Numbered from the stretch's first letter, positions 47,123 through 60,599 are shown. The stretch: DNA of 64,000 bases from Plantago ovata (GCA_028274465.1 CM051457.1:98517982-98581981), one strand, 5' to 3'. Numbers and translations are program-made. The notes: generated from the sequence alone by a model not told the origin.

Positions 47123-50100
47123 GTGATAGATGTCCGACAAAGGCTCGAAGCGGAAATGGCCGAAGGGGGAAGATCGATCATTCCAGACAGGAGGATTGAT
47201 ATTCCGGAGGCAGTAGCTGGAACGGCGGGGTATAGGACGCTCTCCCGATTGGCATCAAGAAGGAATTGGGTTTGGTATAGTTCCAACAGGTTCAAGGGGT
47301 ACGACGTGAGCCTCCTCTAAGAGTTCTACACTAGATACACTGATCTCGAGGAGAAGAATGGGGTACTAGTTCGAGGCCTGATAATACCATGGACACCAGA
47401 GTCAATTTCTTCATTCATCCTTTTTGGGCATCAGGAGTTCACAGGGAGCGACCATGCCAACCTATATTCGAGGGCCTCTAGGGGGATAGGAAGACATATT
47501 ACAGACGTGATCTGCAACAGGGAGTACAGATATCCAGAAATCGGAGCCGAACCTGCACGGATCCGTCAGAGCGACCTTAGCATTGAGGCTAAGGTAATGA
47601 TGAAAATTTTGCATCTTCAACTTGATCCCTAGGAAGAATGACACTTGGATACATCCAAACTATGCCGAGCTCCTCTACTGCTTGATAGACAGACATCAGA
47701 TCGACATCGGGCACATCATGTATGAAGAGTATGAGCGCCACTGGGAAAAGAAGAAGAAGCCCTTCATCTTTCCGAGCTTCATCACTGCCTACTGCAAATA
47801 TCATGGGGTCGAGGACATTGACGAGGGGGATTGGGAGGTCGCTGCCCTTTCACCCTCGACTATTGAGGTGCAGCTGGCTAGGTATCAGTTGAAGAACCCC
47901 ACGGCTACCGCTGCTGATGTGGAAGCACCCTTCCAACCGAGCGATTCCGATAATGAGAATGATTACGAGGATGCTATGGAGGCTGATGATGGCCAAGCCC
48001 CTATCCCGGATATTCCATTTGTCCATAGAGCACTGCATGCACCGCCTCGAGCACCAAAGGGGTCTAGAGGATTTGACTTCTCTGAACTCCGGGCCTACCT
48101 CGACGATCGTTTCGATAGAGTTGATGCCAGTACCGCGACACTGCGACAGGACCTCGACGGGCATATTGCCCAGCGCAACCGCGATTGGGAGACATTCGAG
48201 AAGCATCGCCGAGAGGATAGGCAACAAAGGTAGGAGCAGCAACAGCTCATCCAGCAGCAACATGAGGCTCTACAGCAGTCCAATGATCTCCTGTCTGACA
48301 TGTGGAGAGACTTTTATGGGGATCACCATCCCAATGATTAGTCTTTTCACATGTCCACTCTCAGCCAACCAAGGCCAAACCGTTCGGTAACATCTAGTAT
48401 CACTTCTTATTACTCATTCTCTTTTGCTAGGGGCTAGCTTAAGAATCATAAGGGGGATGGGATGTGAACCGCGATGTTAAGTATTGTTTGGCTTTGTGTT
48501 GATTAGTATCTTGTTCTTTGTTTGCATTTTCATTTGCACGTTTACTGCTTTCTTAGTTTTTTAGGTTGCATTCACTACATTCAATCTAGGATAGTCTTGC
48601 ATGTTTTATATGGAGTTTATTGCCGAATTTTTTGAACTTTTTTATTGGGTAGAGCAACTAACTATGCCATTAATCATATGCTTCATCTCTATGAATTTGT
48701 TTGAGGTTTTTCTCGCTTGGCTTGTCACATTTATGTATTGCACTTAGTAAAGCTTGGTAGTCTCGACATCACTTAGTGGTGTTTTCTCTACTGCGGTTCA
48801 CGAAGGCCTTTATAACAGGATGATGCATGTTAGGGTCTTATGGTTGTTTTCCCGAGTAATTATGTACCTAAGAGGCAACAAGTCTTCACCATGCTTTGAG
48901 ATTGCTAAATGCCTAGGAAGGAGGTAGTGAGAGGTTGTGTGATCCTTTGTTTATAACCTATTCTTTCGAATAGGTTTGGGGAGGGGGTTACGCCATCATT
49001 AGACTTGTTTTTCGTTTTTCATTTCCGTATTGTGAGTTTATTTTTCCTTTCTCGTAAATTTTGTACTCCAACCTATTCTTTCGAATAGGTTTGGGGAAGT
49101 CGTTTGTGAGTCATTTTGTTTCTCTTTTCGTTGTGCTACTGCTGGCTAAAAAAAATTGAAAAAAAAAAGAAAAAGATTTCCAGGAAAAAAGAAAAAAAAA
49201 GAGAAAAAAAAGAGAAACTGGAAAGGAAAAAAGAAAAAAAAAAAAAAAAAGGAAAAGACCCAAAAAAGCAAAGAAGGGTCCAGAAAAGAAAGCCAAATAG
49301 CAGTTTAGCAAAGTGTTGAGTCTCATTTTTTAATTCTTGTAATGTTCGTAATCGTGTTGTAATTTTCTATTTTTTGTCTTTTGTTTTTTGAGTGTCATCT
49401 GTTCTAGACCACCCTCGTCCTGCCATTCAGGAAGTGGTGAATATCTTAAGGCTTTGCTTGAGAGATGGGTAGAATAGGGGAGTGTTATCTTTTATAGAGA
49501 ACCCTCATTCGTTTGATGGGAGCCAGTACTGGTTCGACCTCTTTGAGGAAAAGTCTTAACTTGGTGAACAGTAGTAAGTCCTCAGTTTCATAGGCACGGG
49601 GCAACCATTCGTATCTTAACATGTTTCATTACGTCGTCACTGACTAGGTCCAGGTAGAGAATATTACGAGAGACTATCTTGTTTTAACATAAGTGCTTAT
49701 GTGGATGTGTATGAGTCAATCGAGGCATTCTTCAACCAATATTCATGTTTTGATTTGTATGGTTTTTGTTCATATGTTTTTTGATAGATTTAGTAGATTA
49801 GTTCATTTTATTTGGTATGAGACTCCATTTTATGTGTTGCATTGTTTTTTGCATTAGAGTCTAGCTTAGTTGCTTGAGGACAAGCAAAGGTTCGGTTTGG
49901 GGAGTTTGATGAATGTGTATTTTACACTTTCATTTGAGTCTTTTTCACCTATTTTAGCTATCCTCTATGTTAATTTAGCTATATTTTAGTGCATTTTATT
50001 AGAATAGTTTCACGTTTCCCTTTAGTTTTTTTACAGGTTTTGATTGAAAAACGAGGATTTCCGGGCAATTATATTGAAGTTAACAAGGAATTGGTGTTCC

Positions 50101-51205
50101 AGAAGCCTATTTGGAGTATCTGAAGGTTTCCGGATAGGATTTGGAGTCTAGGGGTCGAATCTGGAGGTTAGAAGGCCACTAGAAGTCAGAAACCGAGTCC
50201 GAAAAGGGGAAGAAATCCAAAAACGCGTCGAAAACGCGGAAATTCCCGAAAAAAATTACTCCCGGGCGGCGAATCGCCCCACACCAGGCGACTCGCCCGG
50301 TGTGTGGGGCCCTTCGCCCCACACTATTTCGAACACTATATATATTTGCTCAATTTTTCTCCGAATTTCATACTTTTCCAGACCTTCTCTCTCACCTTTC
50401 TCTGTAGTTTTAGGTAGGAACTTCCCAGAGCCTGTTCTGGGGGTTCATAGCTTAGGAGACACTTTTTCATAGCAGTTTGGAGCTTGTAAGATCGCGATTC
50501 TTCGGAGACTGACAACCTTCGGTAACATTGTATCTTACAGTTTTTCTACTTATTTTTATATATCTTTCAACATGTTTTCTTCTATGATTTCTGTTGATTG
50601 CATGACAACTATGAGTAGCTAAACTTATCGTTGGTGGTAGTATGTGAATTCTTAGCGAAGGGTTGATAATTATGCTAATGGCTATATCGCGCATTATACT
50701 CCGTGTTATTGCTTTATTTCTTTGATCTATCAGAATCTATATCTTCGTATTGTTGATTAATTATTGCACACAATTGGACTGGTCTTCGACCTATGCAAAT
50801 CTTTATCTTCGTAGTGTTGAATAATTACGGAACACAATTGGACAATTCTTTAGTCTTTGACCTATCAAAATCTATATCTTCGTAGTGTTTGATAATTACA
50901 ACAGGACAACTCTTTGATCAAAGATCTCCATGCAAGACCGAGGAATTTACGCATGATTATTAACCCGTTATGCTTTGAAGGACCATACTATCACCAATCT
51001 CCATTATCTGTTAGAAAAACCTTTGCTATACCGTCTGCTGTTTTTATATTCTAAATTAGATTTGATAAAGCTAATTATAGTCCTTAGAGATCGACACTCG
51101 AGGTTATTCTACTGCTACACTACGGTTTTTGTTGTAGTTGTGAATTGCCTTTGGATAAATAACAAATTTATTTGATTAATCGAGTTTGACGAATTCGTGT
51201 CCCTT
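47123..51205 (+). mobile_element. Athila-like Ty3 remnant: ORF, leader and 3' LTR
   Basis: An interrupted ORF from 47123 (stops near 47318 and 47629) continues in another frame to 48233. It reads RRNWVWYSSNRFKGYDVSL, KVMMKILHLQLDP, then NDTWIHPNYAELLYCLIDR, IDIGHIMYEEYERHWEKKKK and FPSFITAYCKYHGVE. This is the domain called putative plant transposon protein, found in Athila-group elements. A long non-coding stretch with A/G-rich low complexity (49150-49265) follows, then the polypurine-like site GGTTCGGTTTGGGGAGTT, then the LTR. Gag and pol are absent, so this is a 5'-deleted copy. Confidence 0.7.
49907..51205 (+). mobile_element. Athila-like 3' LTR, end truncated
   Basis: Begins TGATGAATGTGTATTTTAC directly after the purine tract, and matches the minus-strand solo LTR at 42141-43458 at both ends. 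It has TATATATATTT at about 50337 and a GC island just upstream (50261-50325). The expected terminal CATCA is not there: the match fades after GAATTCGT (about 51200) where another retroelement ORF begins, so the end was lost or joined to foreign sequence. Confidence 0.8.
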
Positions 51206-51229
51206 ATTTCTCTCTTTTCCTTCTCGCAA

Positions 51230-52118
51230 CTGAACTGTTTTGTTCCGAGCTATCAACGACCTGGCGAACAAGCGCTTCGAGTCTGAGTCTCGGACTAAGG
51301 AACTGGAGAAGAAAGCAGAGATGGCTGCTTCAAAGGTGGAGGCCTTGGAGTCCGAGATTAGGATGCTGAGGAACAAAAACTCAGAGTTGGCGAAGAAAGT
51401 GAGCGCGAAATCTACTAAGGGTCGTCTTTTCAAAGACTCCTTCCAAGCCATTGGCGCCACCTTGATGAGATTCCGAGACAAGGTGTGCGAGAAGCTGCAG
51501 TTTGCCCGGGTTGAGGCAGCTGAAGACTTCTATGCCTCTTTTTCCTATATTTTCAGCAAGCAAATTGCCATAGAAGAGGGTCGAGAGGAGGGGTTCCGTG
51601 CCTGTCTTGGACAAATGGTCCGTCTCGGGTACCTCAAGGAAGGCTGGACTTACAATCCACGCGATCTCTCGGCCTCCAAGCTGGTTGATTCTCAAAGGGG
51701 CGATTTTACTGAGTATCCGGACCGTGCCATTACGGACGAAGAAATAGAGTCCGATGAGTTTGGGGTTGTTGTCTCTAAAGATGAGCCCGATTTCCCAGTA
51801 AGGCCGGGCTCCTATCCAAGTTGGTTCCCTAATATTATAAGATCCGGTCTTCTCGCTCCTTTTACGACAAATTAGTCTTGGAACCTTGCCTTCCTCACTC
51901 TTCCGGTTCCCGTTGTCGGGAGGGAGCCTGCCTTTGTAGAGCCCGAGGTTAGCAAGTATCGAACCCGGTTGATCAAGGAAGCCGAGACTTTAAAGGCGAA
52001 TGGGGATCAACGAGAACTAACTGCTATCGTCCAAGCTGTCGATACCAGGCTCTTTCCTCTTCAAACCCCGGTCGAAACTCCAACATCCAGCTCTGCCGCT
52101 CCAATTCAAGAATTTTAA
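51230..52118 (+). mobile_element. Coiled-coil ORF of a gypsy-type element (broken)
   Basis: ORF of 211 aa (51240-51875) beginning MFRAINDLANKRFESESRT with a heptad-rich segment (ELEKKAEMAASKVEALESEI and onward), then FVSD-like globular text (EDFYASFSYIFSKQIAIEEG, LGQMVRLGYLKEGW) and an acidic tail. After a TAG at about 51873 the same frame goes on to PIQEF and a stop at 52118. This layout is seen in gag-like ORFs annotated putative gypsy-type transposon in plants. No adjoining pol. The assignment is by resemblance only. Confidence 0.45.
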
Positions 52119-52224
52119 AGGTCGGGAATGCCCGCGCGATAATGTAGTCGATACGTCTCAAAACACTTAAGACAAATTTTCTTTTTGCTTTTTATTTATT
52201 AAGTATTTTTATTCGGCCCCTTGC

Positions 52225-54324
52225 TGTAAGAAAATATGGTCAGAGCTACCCCTAGGGTACGCAGCGGAATTCAAAAATTTTCTTAACATACAGGTTAATT
52301 GATTATGTATATGCCGTATATATTTAAACACGTCAATTAGAAGACTAACCTTACTTCCAAAGCAGCTTCCAAGTCTTCGTAATAATCCGGTGTATCTTCT
52401 CCTTCGTCGAAGTCGAAGATATCTGCAATACTTTGATTATCTGCAAGACAATAAAAGTTAGTTTCCAGCTCCTAGAACCTCAACCTTGGTATCCACGGAT
52501 GAACAGCCTATCGGAAGAATGCTAGGATATTCTTTGTGTGACCAAGAAGATGGGGCGGCGATTCCTCCGGTAGGTGGCGCGCGCGTGTGGCTTATAGAGG
52601 AGGGGAGAGCTTTTATTTTCTCTAAGAAAACTGGGTAGAATAAGTCTCTAAGAATTTGATTCTTCAACTGTGTGAAAATCTATGTCAAAAGCTCTCTAAT
52701 AGTCTACTATATATAGTAGTCAATAGAAGCCTAAAGCATAAGCAATTAGACTTCATAAAGGAATAAGAATCTAATTCTTATCGCACTAGGAAATCAATTC
52801 CAAGTCTAAATTCATTCCCAATCAAATTAAAACTCAATCAGGAAAATCTAACTTATCCCTTAGACTTCTAATAGAGGAAGGAGTCGAACTCCTTCCCCTA
52901 CTCGATCTTGCGCGCGTGCGCGTCCTAAGGGTGTTAGGTGGGTTCCGATTTTGGGATCCACTTATAGTTCTAAGGCAATTCAAACTCCAAGTAGATTTTG
53001 CCCATGTGCATACGTTAATTCTAAATTAACATATCCTTTCAAGTCAAACCTCCATTATATTTCTAAAATATAATCTTTAATTGTATTTACATAAAATACA
53101 ATTAATTAGCCAATTCAATTAATAATTTCAAATTATTAATTGAGCCACCAAATATTATAATTAATTCCAAATCAATTATAATCCATCAATCACAATTAAT
53201 TCCAAATTAATTGCGATTCCATCTTCAAGGATATTCTGATAGGCTGAATCACCACATAGTGTGACCATAGGGCCTCATCGTATTAAGCAAGTCCTAGACT
53301 AGGCAACATGGAATTCCTAGACGGTGCCATTTGCAATATTAATACATGAGGACGTTTGAGAGGTTTCTCAAAGCTAACCCTTTCGGTTCGAACTCTGTTG
53401 CGCTCAACGCGGCGATGGTAACGTCCCTTCATCTGACTTGCTCGAATGTATCTAGGATCGATGAAGTGTCTATCCCAATAATACATCCACAGGCGTCTTC
53501 AGTGAGTTTCATGGTGAATCCAATATCTATTATGACCATCATAATAATATTGATACGCTGGCCAGCGGTTTTACCATCACAACTATGAACGACTATGAGC
53601 AGTGCTCTCCTGTGCTACACTTGAGAGATGAACCCTTCACAGAATCACTTATCATCCCCATTTGTATGTAGCCATAATCCTGGATCGTGTCTTAGGTCAA
53701 CTGCTTATTCAGAGCTGACATCGACGGGTCCACCAAGGATATGGGGCAACAAATGTGATGATAAAGTCCTATAAGTCCAAAGGACGACTGGCATCACTTC
53801 GACAACTTACCGGTTCCCATAGACACTTCGGTGTAGAGTATACATCGATGGGAGTGTCCGGTGGGTACTTCCATTGTTCGATAATCCTTCTTCGAACAAC
53901 TATGCGCAGTTATGGGAACGTTTCTCGATTGTCCAACAATCCGTTCCGTGGCCGTGGGATTGGCTCACACTTGCTCCAACAAGTATAACCTCCACGCATA
54001 CTAGTCTCGTCTGGTTCATTCAGACCCCTACATCCGAGATGAACCTCGACTAGGGAGAGTTTGGGATAGATGATAACTCACATAGCTCCCACTATCTGTG
54101 TGATCGGTCATCTATCCGAGGGGACATGTTTAATATCAATATAGACAGTAATAGAGATATGACATGCTGCATGCCTGGTGTAATATAAATATGAAAGCGA
54201 TACTCAATAGTAAAAGCAACAAACATATATCATATTACGTTGACCTGTGTAATAGTACATATATGCCCTCTATAAGGGCTCCATTCCCTTAATAAGGACG
54301 GTCTCTAGGACATATACACTATCA
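52225..54324 (-). repeat. 3' LTR of the minus-strand copia (2.1 kb)
   Basis: Plus-strand start TGTAAGAAAATATGGTCAG equals the start of the right LTR at 60029; the other end TACACTATCA is set by the adjacent purine tract. TG/CA termini. Confidence 0.85.
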
Positions 54325-57300
54325 ATCTCCCACTTGGACTAGAGCCAGTCACCTTTATGCCTAATACCCAGATTAGCATAATGTCTTAAGTGGACTTCCA
54401 CTGATAAGACCTTGGTGAAAGGATCTGCCACGTTGTCCGTGGTAGAGACACGTTCTATACTAACTTCTCCTCTATCAATAATCTCACGTATAACGTGATA
54501 CTTTGTAAGTACATGTTTGTTCTTGTTTGTAGATCTAGGCTCCTTAGCTTGAGTGACGGCGCTCGTATTGTCCCAATAAATAGTTATTGGACTAGGAGCA
54601 GGAACAACCCTCAATTCCTTCAAGAACTCTGAAATCCAGACAGCTTCTTTCGAAGCTTCTGATCCAGCAATGTACTCGGCTTCTGTGGATGAGTCAGCAA
54701 TTGTGGCTTTCTTAGAACTCTTCCAACAGATAGCTCCTCCGTTCAATTTGAATACGTATCCTGTCTGTGACTCAAAGTCATCAGGATCTGATTCAAATCC
54801 AGCGTCGACATAACCAGACATCTTTAATTCTGGTTCTCCACCAAACACCAAGAACATCTCTTTAGTCTGTCGAAGGTACTTAAGAATGTTCTTTACAGCA
54901 GTCCAGTGAGGTACTCCTGGATTCTGTTGGTGTCGACAAGTGACACTAAGCGCATATGCCACATCGGGCCTTGTGCAATTCATTGCATACATTATAGACC
55001 CTACTGCCGAAGCATAGGGCACACGACTCATTGCATTTCTTTCTTCATCAGCTTTAGGACCATCCTTGACTGATAAGACAATCCCATGCCTAGCTGGGAG
55101 AAAGCCTCTCTTTGAGTCGTCCATCTTATAACGCTTCAGTATTCTGTCGATGTAGGTGGACTGTGTCAATCCTAACATCCTCTTGGATCTATCTCCATAG
55201 ATCTTGATCCCTAGGATGTAGTTCGCTTCACCCAAGTCCTTCATTGAGAAGGTACTTGATAACCAAACTTTAGTCTCTTCTAGCATAGAGACATTGTTTC
55301 CCATGATCAAAATGTCATAAACATAGATGATCATGAAAACGACTCCCTTGTCGCTGTTCCTAGTGTAGACACAGGGATCTTCCTTGCTTCTGATGAAGTC
55401 AAACGATTTGACAGCTTCATCAAAGCGGATATTCCAGCTCCTAGACGCTTGCTTTAGCCCATAGATGGATCTTTGTAATTTGCATACAACAGTTGGCCTG
55501 GTTTTACTAATAAAACCTTCCGGCTGTACCATATAGACCTCTTCCTCAAGGTTACCATTGAGGAAGGCAGTCTTTACATCCATCTGCCAGATCTCATAAT
55601 CATAGTAGGCAGCTATCGCAAGTAGAATTCGAATGGACTTCAATTTTGCTACCGGTGAAAAGGTTTCATCGTAATCGATGCCATACCTTTGCGTGCAGCC
55701 TTTTGCCACAAGCCTAGCTTTGTGCGTTTGTACCTTGCCATCGGCATCTGTCTTTCGTTTAAAGACCCATTTGCACCCAATAGGTCTAACCTCTTGGGTC
55801 AAGTCTACCAAGTTCCAGACTTGGTTCAGGTACATTGAGTCCATTTCCAATTCCATGGCCTCTTGCCATTTGTCTGAGTCAATATCAATTATTGCCTCTT
55901 TGTAGGTCTCGGGATTTTCCCGATCTGATAAGCCGACATCAAGTTCACTGATATCTTCTATCATAAGGCTTTGCTTCTGAGGTCCTTTTACGATCCTCTT
56001 CGACCTACGGAGCTCGACTGGTTCTGGTGCTTTTCTTTTCTGGCTTCGTGTAACACGAACATTATCAGTGGGCACTGATGCAGCTGGTCGCGCCCCGCGA
56101 CCCTGTTCCCTAGCGGGAGATTGCTCTTGTGCAACTTGTTGAACAGTTTGATTGACAACGGGTTCTATTGGTGTGGTTTCAACTGTTGATCCAATCACAG
56201 GACTCCCACTGACTATGACATGCCTAGCAAGTGTCATATCATTACCCTTGTCTGCATCGAAAGCTCCCACTGAACTTGAGTCCAAATCAGAAGATTTAGA
56301 GAACTCATGTTCGCGCGTGTCAAAGTCTTGAATTTCTTCAAGTTCTATCATGTTATCTAACCTCTCTTCTTCGAGGTATTCTTCTTCTAAAAACTTAACG
56401 TTTCAAGATACTATCACCTAGTGATCTTCAGCATGATAGAATTCATAGCCTCTCGTCTAACGAGGATAGCCTATGAAATATACTTTGACACCCTTGGCAT
56501 CTAACTTATCAGTGAGCATCAGTTTGACTATCGCAAGACAGCCCCAAGGTCTAAGATAGCCCAGTGAGGGCTTCTTTCCCTTCCATAACTCACAAGGAGT
56601 TTTCTCCACTGATTTAGATGGTACACGGTTCAGAATGTAGATTGCAGTTTGCAGTGCATATCCCCATAGATGTTTTGGAAGAGTCGAGAATCCAATCATT
56701 GATCTCACCATGTCTAACAGGGTTCGATTCCTCTCTCTCAGACACACCATTTAACTGTGGTGTTCCAGGAGGAGTCTATTGCGATTGAATTCCACTTTCC
56801 TTCAAGTAGTCGATAAATTCTTCACTAAGATATTCACCTCCTCTATCCAATCGAAGAGTGACTATCCTTAGGTTCAATTCATTCTCGACCTCATTCCTAA
56901 ACTCCTTGAATTCCCAAAAGGTCTCGGATTTATTCATCATAAGATAAATATACCCATACCTTGAGAAATCGTCAGTAAAGGTAATGAAGTAAGGATAACC
57001 CCCACGCGCATGGACCTTAAAAAAGTCCACATACATCGGTATGTATGAGCTCTAAGCAGCGAGTGGCACGAACACCTTGTCCAACAAAAGGTTTGTTCGT
57101 CATCTTACCCTTAACACATGATTCACATGTACCATATGATTCAAAATCAAATGGTTCTAAGTAGTCCAACTTCCTTAGTCTTTGAATCCGTGTTTCATTG
57201 ATATGGCCTAGCCAACAATGCCATAGATAAGATGGATTATTCTTCCTACTTGAAGACGGTTGTTTGTTATGTATATGAAATAAAGGTAGACTACTTTGCA

Positions 57301-59704
57301 AAATATATAAACCATTCACTAAGCGAGCATTTCCATAACACTGGTCATTTAACGAAAATAACAAGTATTATTAGCAAAGGAAAAACCCCAATTGTCCAAC
57401 AATGGAATGGAAATAATATTTCTGACAATGGATGGAACAAAATAAACGTTATCAAGTTCCAAACATTGTCCTGATGGTTAATCTATCTTGCAGCGTCCAA
57501 CGCGTTTGGCTTCAGCTGGATTGCCGTTCCCAACATGCAAGTCGATTTCACCTTGCTTGACTAGCCTGTGTTCAATGGCCCCTTGCACATTATTATAAAT
57601 GTGCGAGCCACAGGCTGTATCTAATACCCAACCATTGGAGTCAAAAGTAGTCATGTTCATTTCAATAACAAACATACCTGAGCTAGAAGCCGGTGGCTTC
57701 TTAGCTTGATCTGCCCTCAGCTTAGGGCAATCTTTCTTCCAATGTCCTTTCTGCCTACAAAAATGACATTCATCTTTGCATACCATTCCGCTTCTCTTGA
57801 ACTTCCTTTTCTGGTTCAGACGCTTAGACCTATCACTCGAAGTGTTAGCCTTGGCTCCCGACTTTCCCTTACCCTTAGCACCTTTGTTTCTCGGGTTTCG
57901 GTTAGACGGTTGCCCAACAAACATGATCGACTTTTCCTTCTTAGGAAGAGTTTGATCATATGTCTTCAGCAGATTATGGAGTTCAGGCAGTGTTACGTCC
58001 TTCGCATTCATGGTGGTTAACGATGAAGTGCGAATACGAACTCGGCAATGATTGAAGGACAAAGATCACCATGATCTTATTCTCATCTTGAGAACATGTT
58101 CAGACATGTTCCCTCCTTCATTGAGCTTGCATCTGTGTATCTCTTTGATCAAATCAAATTCAACACTTCTAGTTGTCGTCTTAAAGACCGACTCAAGAAG
58201 CTTCAGCATCTCATACGGCAACATGCTTTCATGTTGCCTCTTCAGCTCATTGCCGCCAGCATAATACATTGCGCGGATCTAGCATCCTCATGATGCTTAT
58301 CAGACCTTGCCTTGTTGGCTTGATTCCAAATCAGCAACTTGATAGGCAGTCTGATTCTCGGACACACGGGATTAGCCTCGTCCAAGACGTACTCAATCCT
58401 TTCGTACCTCAGCACCAAACATATATTCTTGATCCAATCTAGGAAGTTTGGTCCGGTGAAAATTTGCTTCTCTAAGACAGCACGGAGCGAGATACTCGCC
58501 ATTTCGGTTTTCCAGGAGAAATAATATAGAACGAAAATAATAAATCAACTATTGAAATATTATTTCTAAATACACAGTCAACATAACTAAACAACAAGGT
58601 CCTTTAGCTGTTTAGCTCCCACTATTTTCACATATGCTTGCCCCCACAACAAACATACGGGTAATGTCCAACAAGTTACCGTAGTGGCCAAGATCCAAAT
58701 CCATACTATGCTATACTCCAACGGGGGCTGGTCGCATAGCATAATATGACCGGTAGGACTATCCAATTGCGTCACGCAACTCTTGGTTGTTAGATCTAAT
58801 TTAACCCGATGCCCTACATATTGTACCTATCGAGGTCGCTAGATACAATATGCAGTAAGTCATAACCTTAGGCTTACTCTAATATGACGATCACTGCGAG
58901 TCTGTAAGACGAGGTCGCCAATACAAGAAAACGCAATGAAAGTTCAGAATTAAAGCACCATACGGAAAGCATCTCAGAAATACATACATATATATATTTC
59001 TGTACTTATATTGGTTGGGGCCTGTCGCTTGAGGGTTGTTATCAGTCATCTATAAACAAATAAGGGCGTCGCCTACCCATCATGCATGAGCGGTCTACAC
59101 GTAATGGATGCCGCCTATCCATTCTAATTCTAAACGCGGTCAAGCACATAATGGGTGCCGCCTACCCATACATAAAATATGCGGTCCGACATATAAGAGG
59201 GCGCCGCCTACCCTCGCATGCATAGCGGTCGAACGGAAAGTAAAATACTTGGTATTTAAACATGCATTGTCAAACAATAGCATATCGAGCATACGAAACA
59301 AATAGTAGCCTATGTGGATGCCAAATGACTTCATAATTTCATTATGAAAATTATAATCCCATAATTATAATCTCTATGAAATAATTGAAATTTGGACTAG
59401 ATTGAAAAATCAAAAATTCTATTGACCAAGTAGCAATTTTCGAAAACCCAAAGGACTTAATTGTAATTTTGAAACCTTGGAGGTGTTAAATCTAAAATTC
59501 AAAGTAGAAGGACTAATTTGCAATAAACAATAAATTGATAAATTACAAATAAGCCCTTTAACTTTATACTAATAAATTTAACCCCTCTAGTTAAAAACAA
59601 TTACAATTAAATCATATTTATATTCCAAATATAAAATTCAATCCTCAAAATTTTCAAAATTCGATTTTGGTCCAACCGGAAAAATATATATATATATAAA
59701 ATAT

Positions 59705-59856
59705 GGGACGGGACCTAGTCCGTCCCGTCCCCTCGTGCTGCGGCCGCGGGCGCCCGGCGCCCGCGACACGCGGGCACGGGCGCTTGCGTCCGCAGCCACG
59801 GGGTGTGCCTGCGTCCCGCAGGCACCCGGGGCGCCGGCGGCACGCCGGCGCCCGGT
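59705..59856. repeat. GC island in the copia leader
   Basis: About 150 bp almost wholly of G and C, with pieces such as CGCCCGGCGCCCGCG, CACGCGGGCACGGGCG and GGCGCCGGCGGCACGCCGGCG, several of them self-complementary. It is bounded on both sides by TATATATATA and lies between the primer-binding site and gag. Confidence 0.85.
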
Positions 59857-60028
59857 CAATATATATATTTAATTTTTTTTTTTTTAAAAAAATATAAATT
59901 CTAAATTTATATAAAAACAAAACTTTTGAAAATCGAATTAATCATAGAATCAATTGCATCCACATATCTACAAAATCATACAATATATATACGTATATAC
60001 GTAATCAATTAACCTGCTCTGATACCAC

Positions 60029-60599
60029 TGTAAGAAAATATGGTCAGAGTTACCCCTAGGGTACGCAGCGGAATTTCAAAAATTTTCTTAACATACAGGT
60101 TAATTGATTATGTATATGCGGTATATTTAAACACGTCAATTAGAAGACTAACCTTACTTCCAAAGCAGCTTCCAAGTCTTCGTAATAATCCGGTGTATCT
60201 TCTCCTTCGTCGAAGTCGAAGATATCTCAATACTTTGATTATCTGCAAGACAATAAAAGTTAGTTTCCAGCTCCTAGAACCTCAACCTTGGTATCCACGG
60301 ATGAACAGCCTATCGGAAGAATGCTAGGATATTCTTTGTGTGACCAAGAAGATGGGCGGCGATTCCTCCGTAGGTGGCGCGCGCGTGTGGCTTATAGAGG
60401 AGGGGAGAGCTTTTATTTTCTCTAAAAAACTGGGGTAAAATAATTCTCTAAGAATTTATTCTTCAACTGTGTGAAAATCTATGTCAAAAGCCTCTAATAT
60501 GACATATATAAGTAGTCAAAGACGCTAAAGCATAAGCAATTAGACTGCATAAAGGAAGAAGAATATAATTCTTATCGCACTAGGAAATCAATTCAAGTC
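60029..60599 (-). repeat. 5' LTR of the minus-strand copia, partial
   Basis: Aligns by eye to 52225-52790, with small indels and substitutions that become denser toward the gap at 60600. Confidence 0.85.

Larger units (their letters stand above)
52225..60599 (-). mobile_element. Ty1/copia retrotransposon, minus strand, cut by assembly gap
   Basis: 3' LTR at 52225-54324 (left) and 5' LTR from 60029 into the gap (right). The initiator-Met primer-binding site TGGTATCAGAGCAGG is at 60013-60027 and the polypurine tract AAGTGGGAGA adjoins 54324. Genes run right to left in several frames: gag from 58502 (MASISLRAVLEKQIFTGPNF...), zinc knuckle CHFCRQKGHWKKDC, protease WVLDTACGSHI, GAG-pre-integrase (GHINETRIQRL), integrase (VDFFKVHARGGYPYFITFTD; DRGGEYLSEEF), then a 670-aa ORF (56351-54339) with RT motifs QMDVKTAFLNG and YVYDILIMG and RNase H (DSSTEAEYIAGSEA). 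The RT active site reads YVYDI where YVDDI is usual. Frameshifts at about 56400-57400 and 58065 break the polyprotein, so it is probably inactive, though some indels may be sequence errors. Confidence 0.92.

Noticed and set aside
49111..49326. Lys- or Phe-rich frames
   Set aside because: Low-complexity A/G tract in the non-coding part of the Athila-like element.
59654..59920. Arg/Ala/Gly-rich frames on both strands
   Set aside because: Artefacts of the GC island, which lacks stop codons in most frames.
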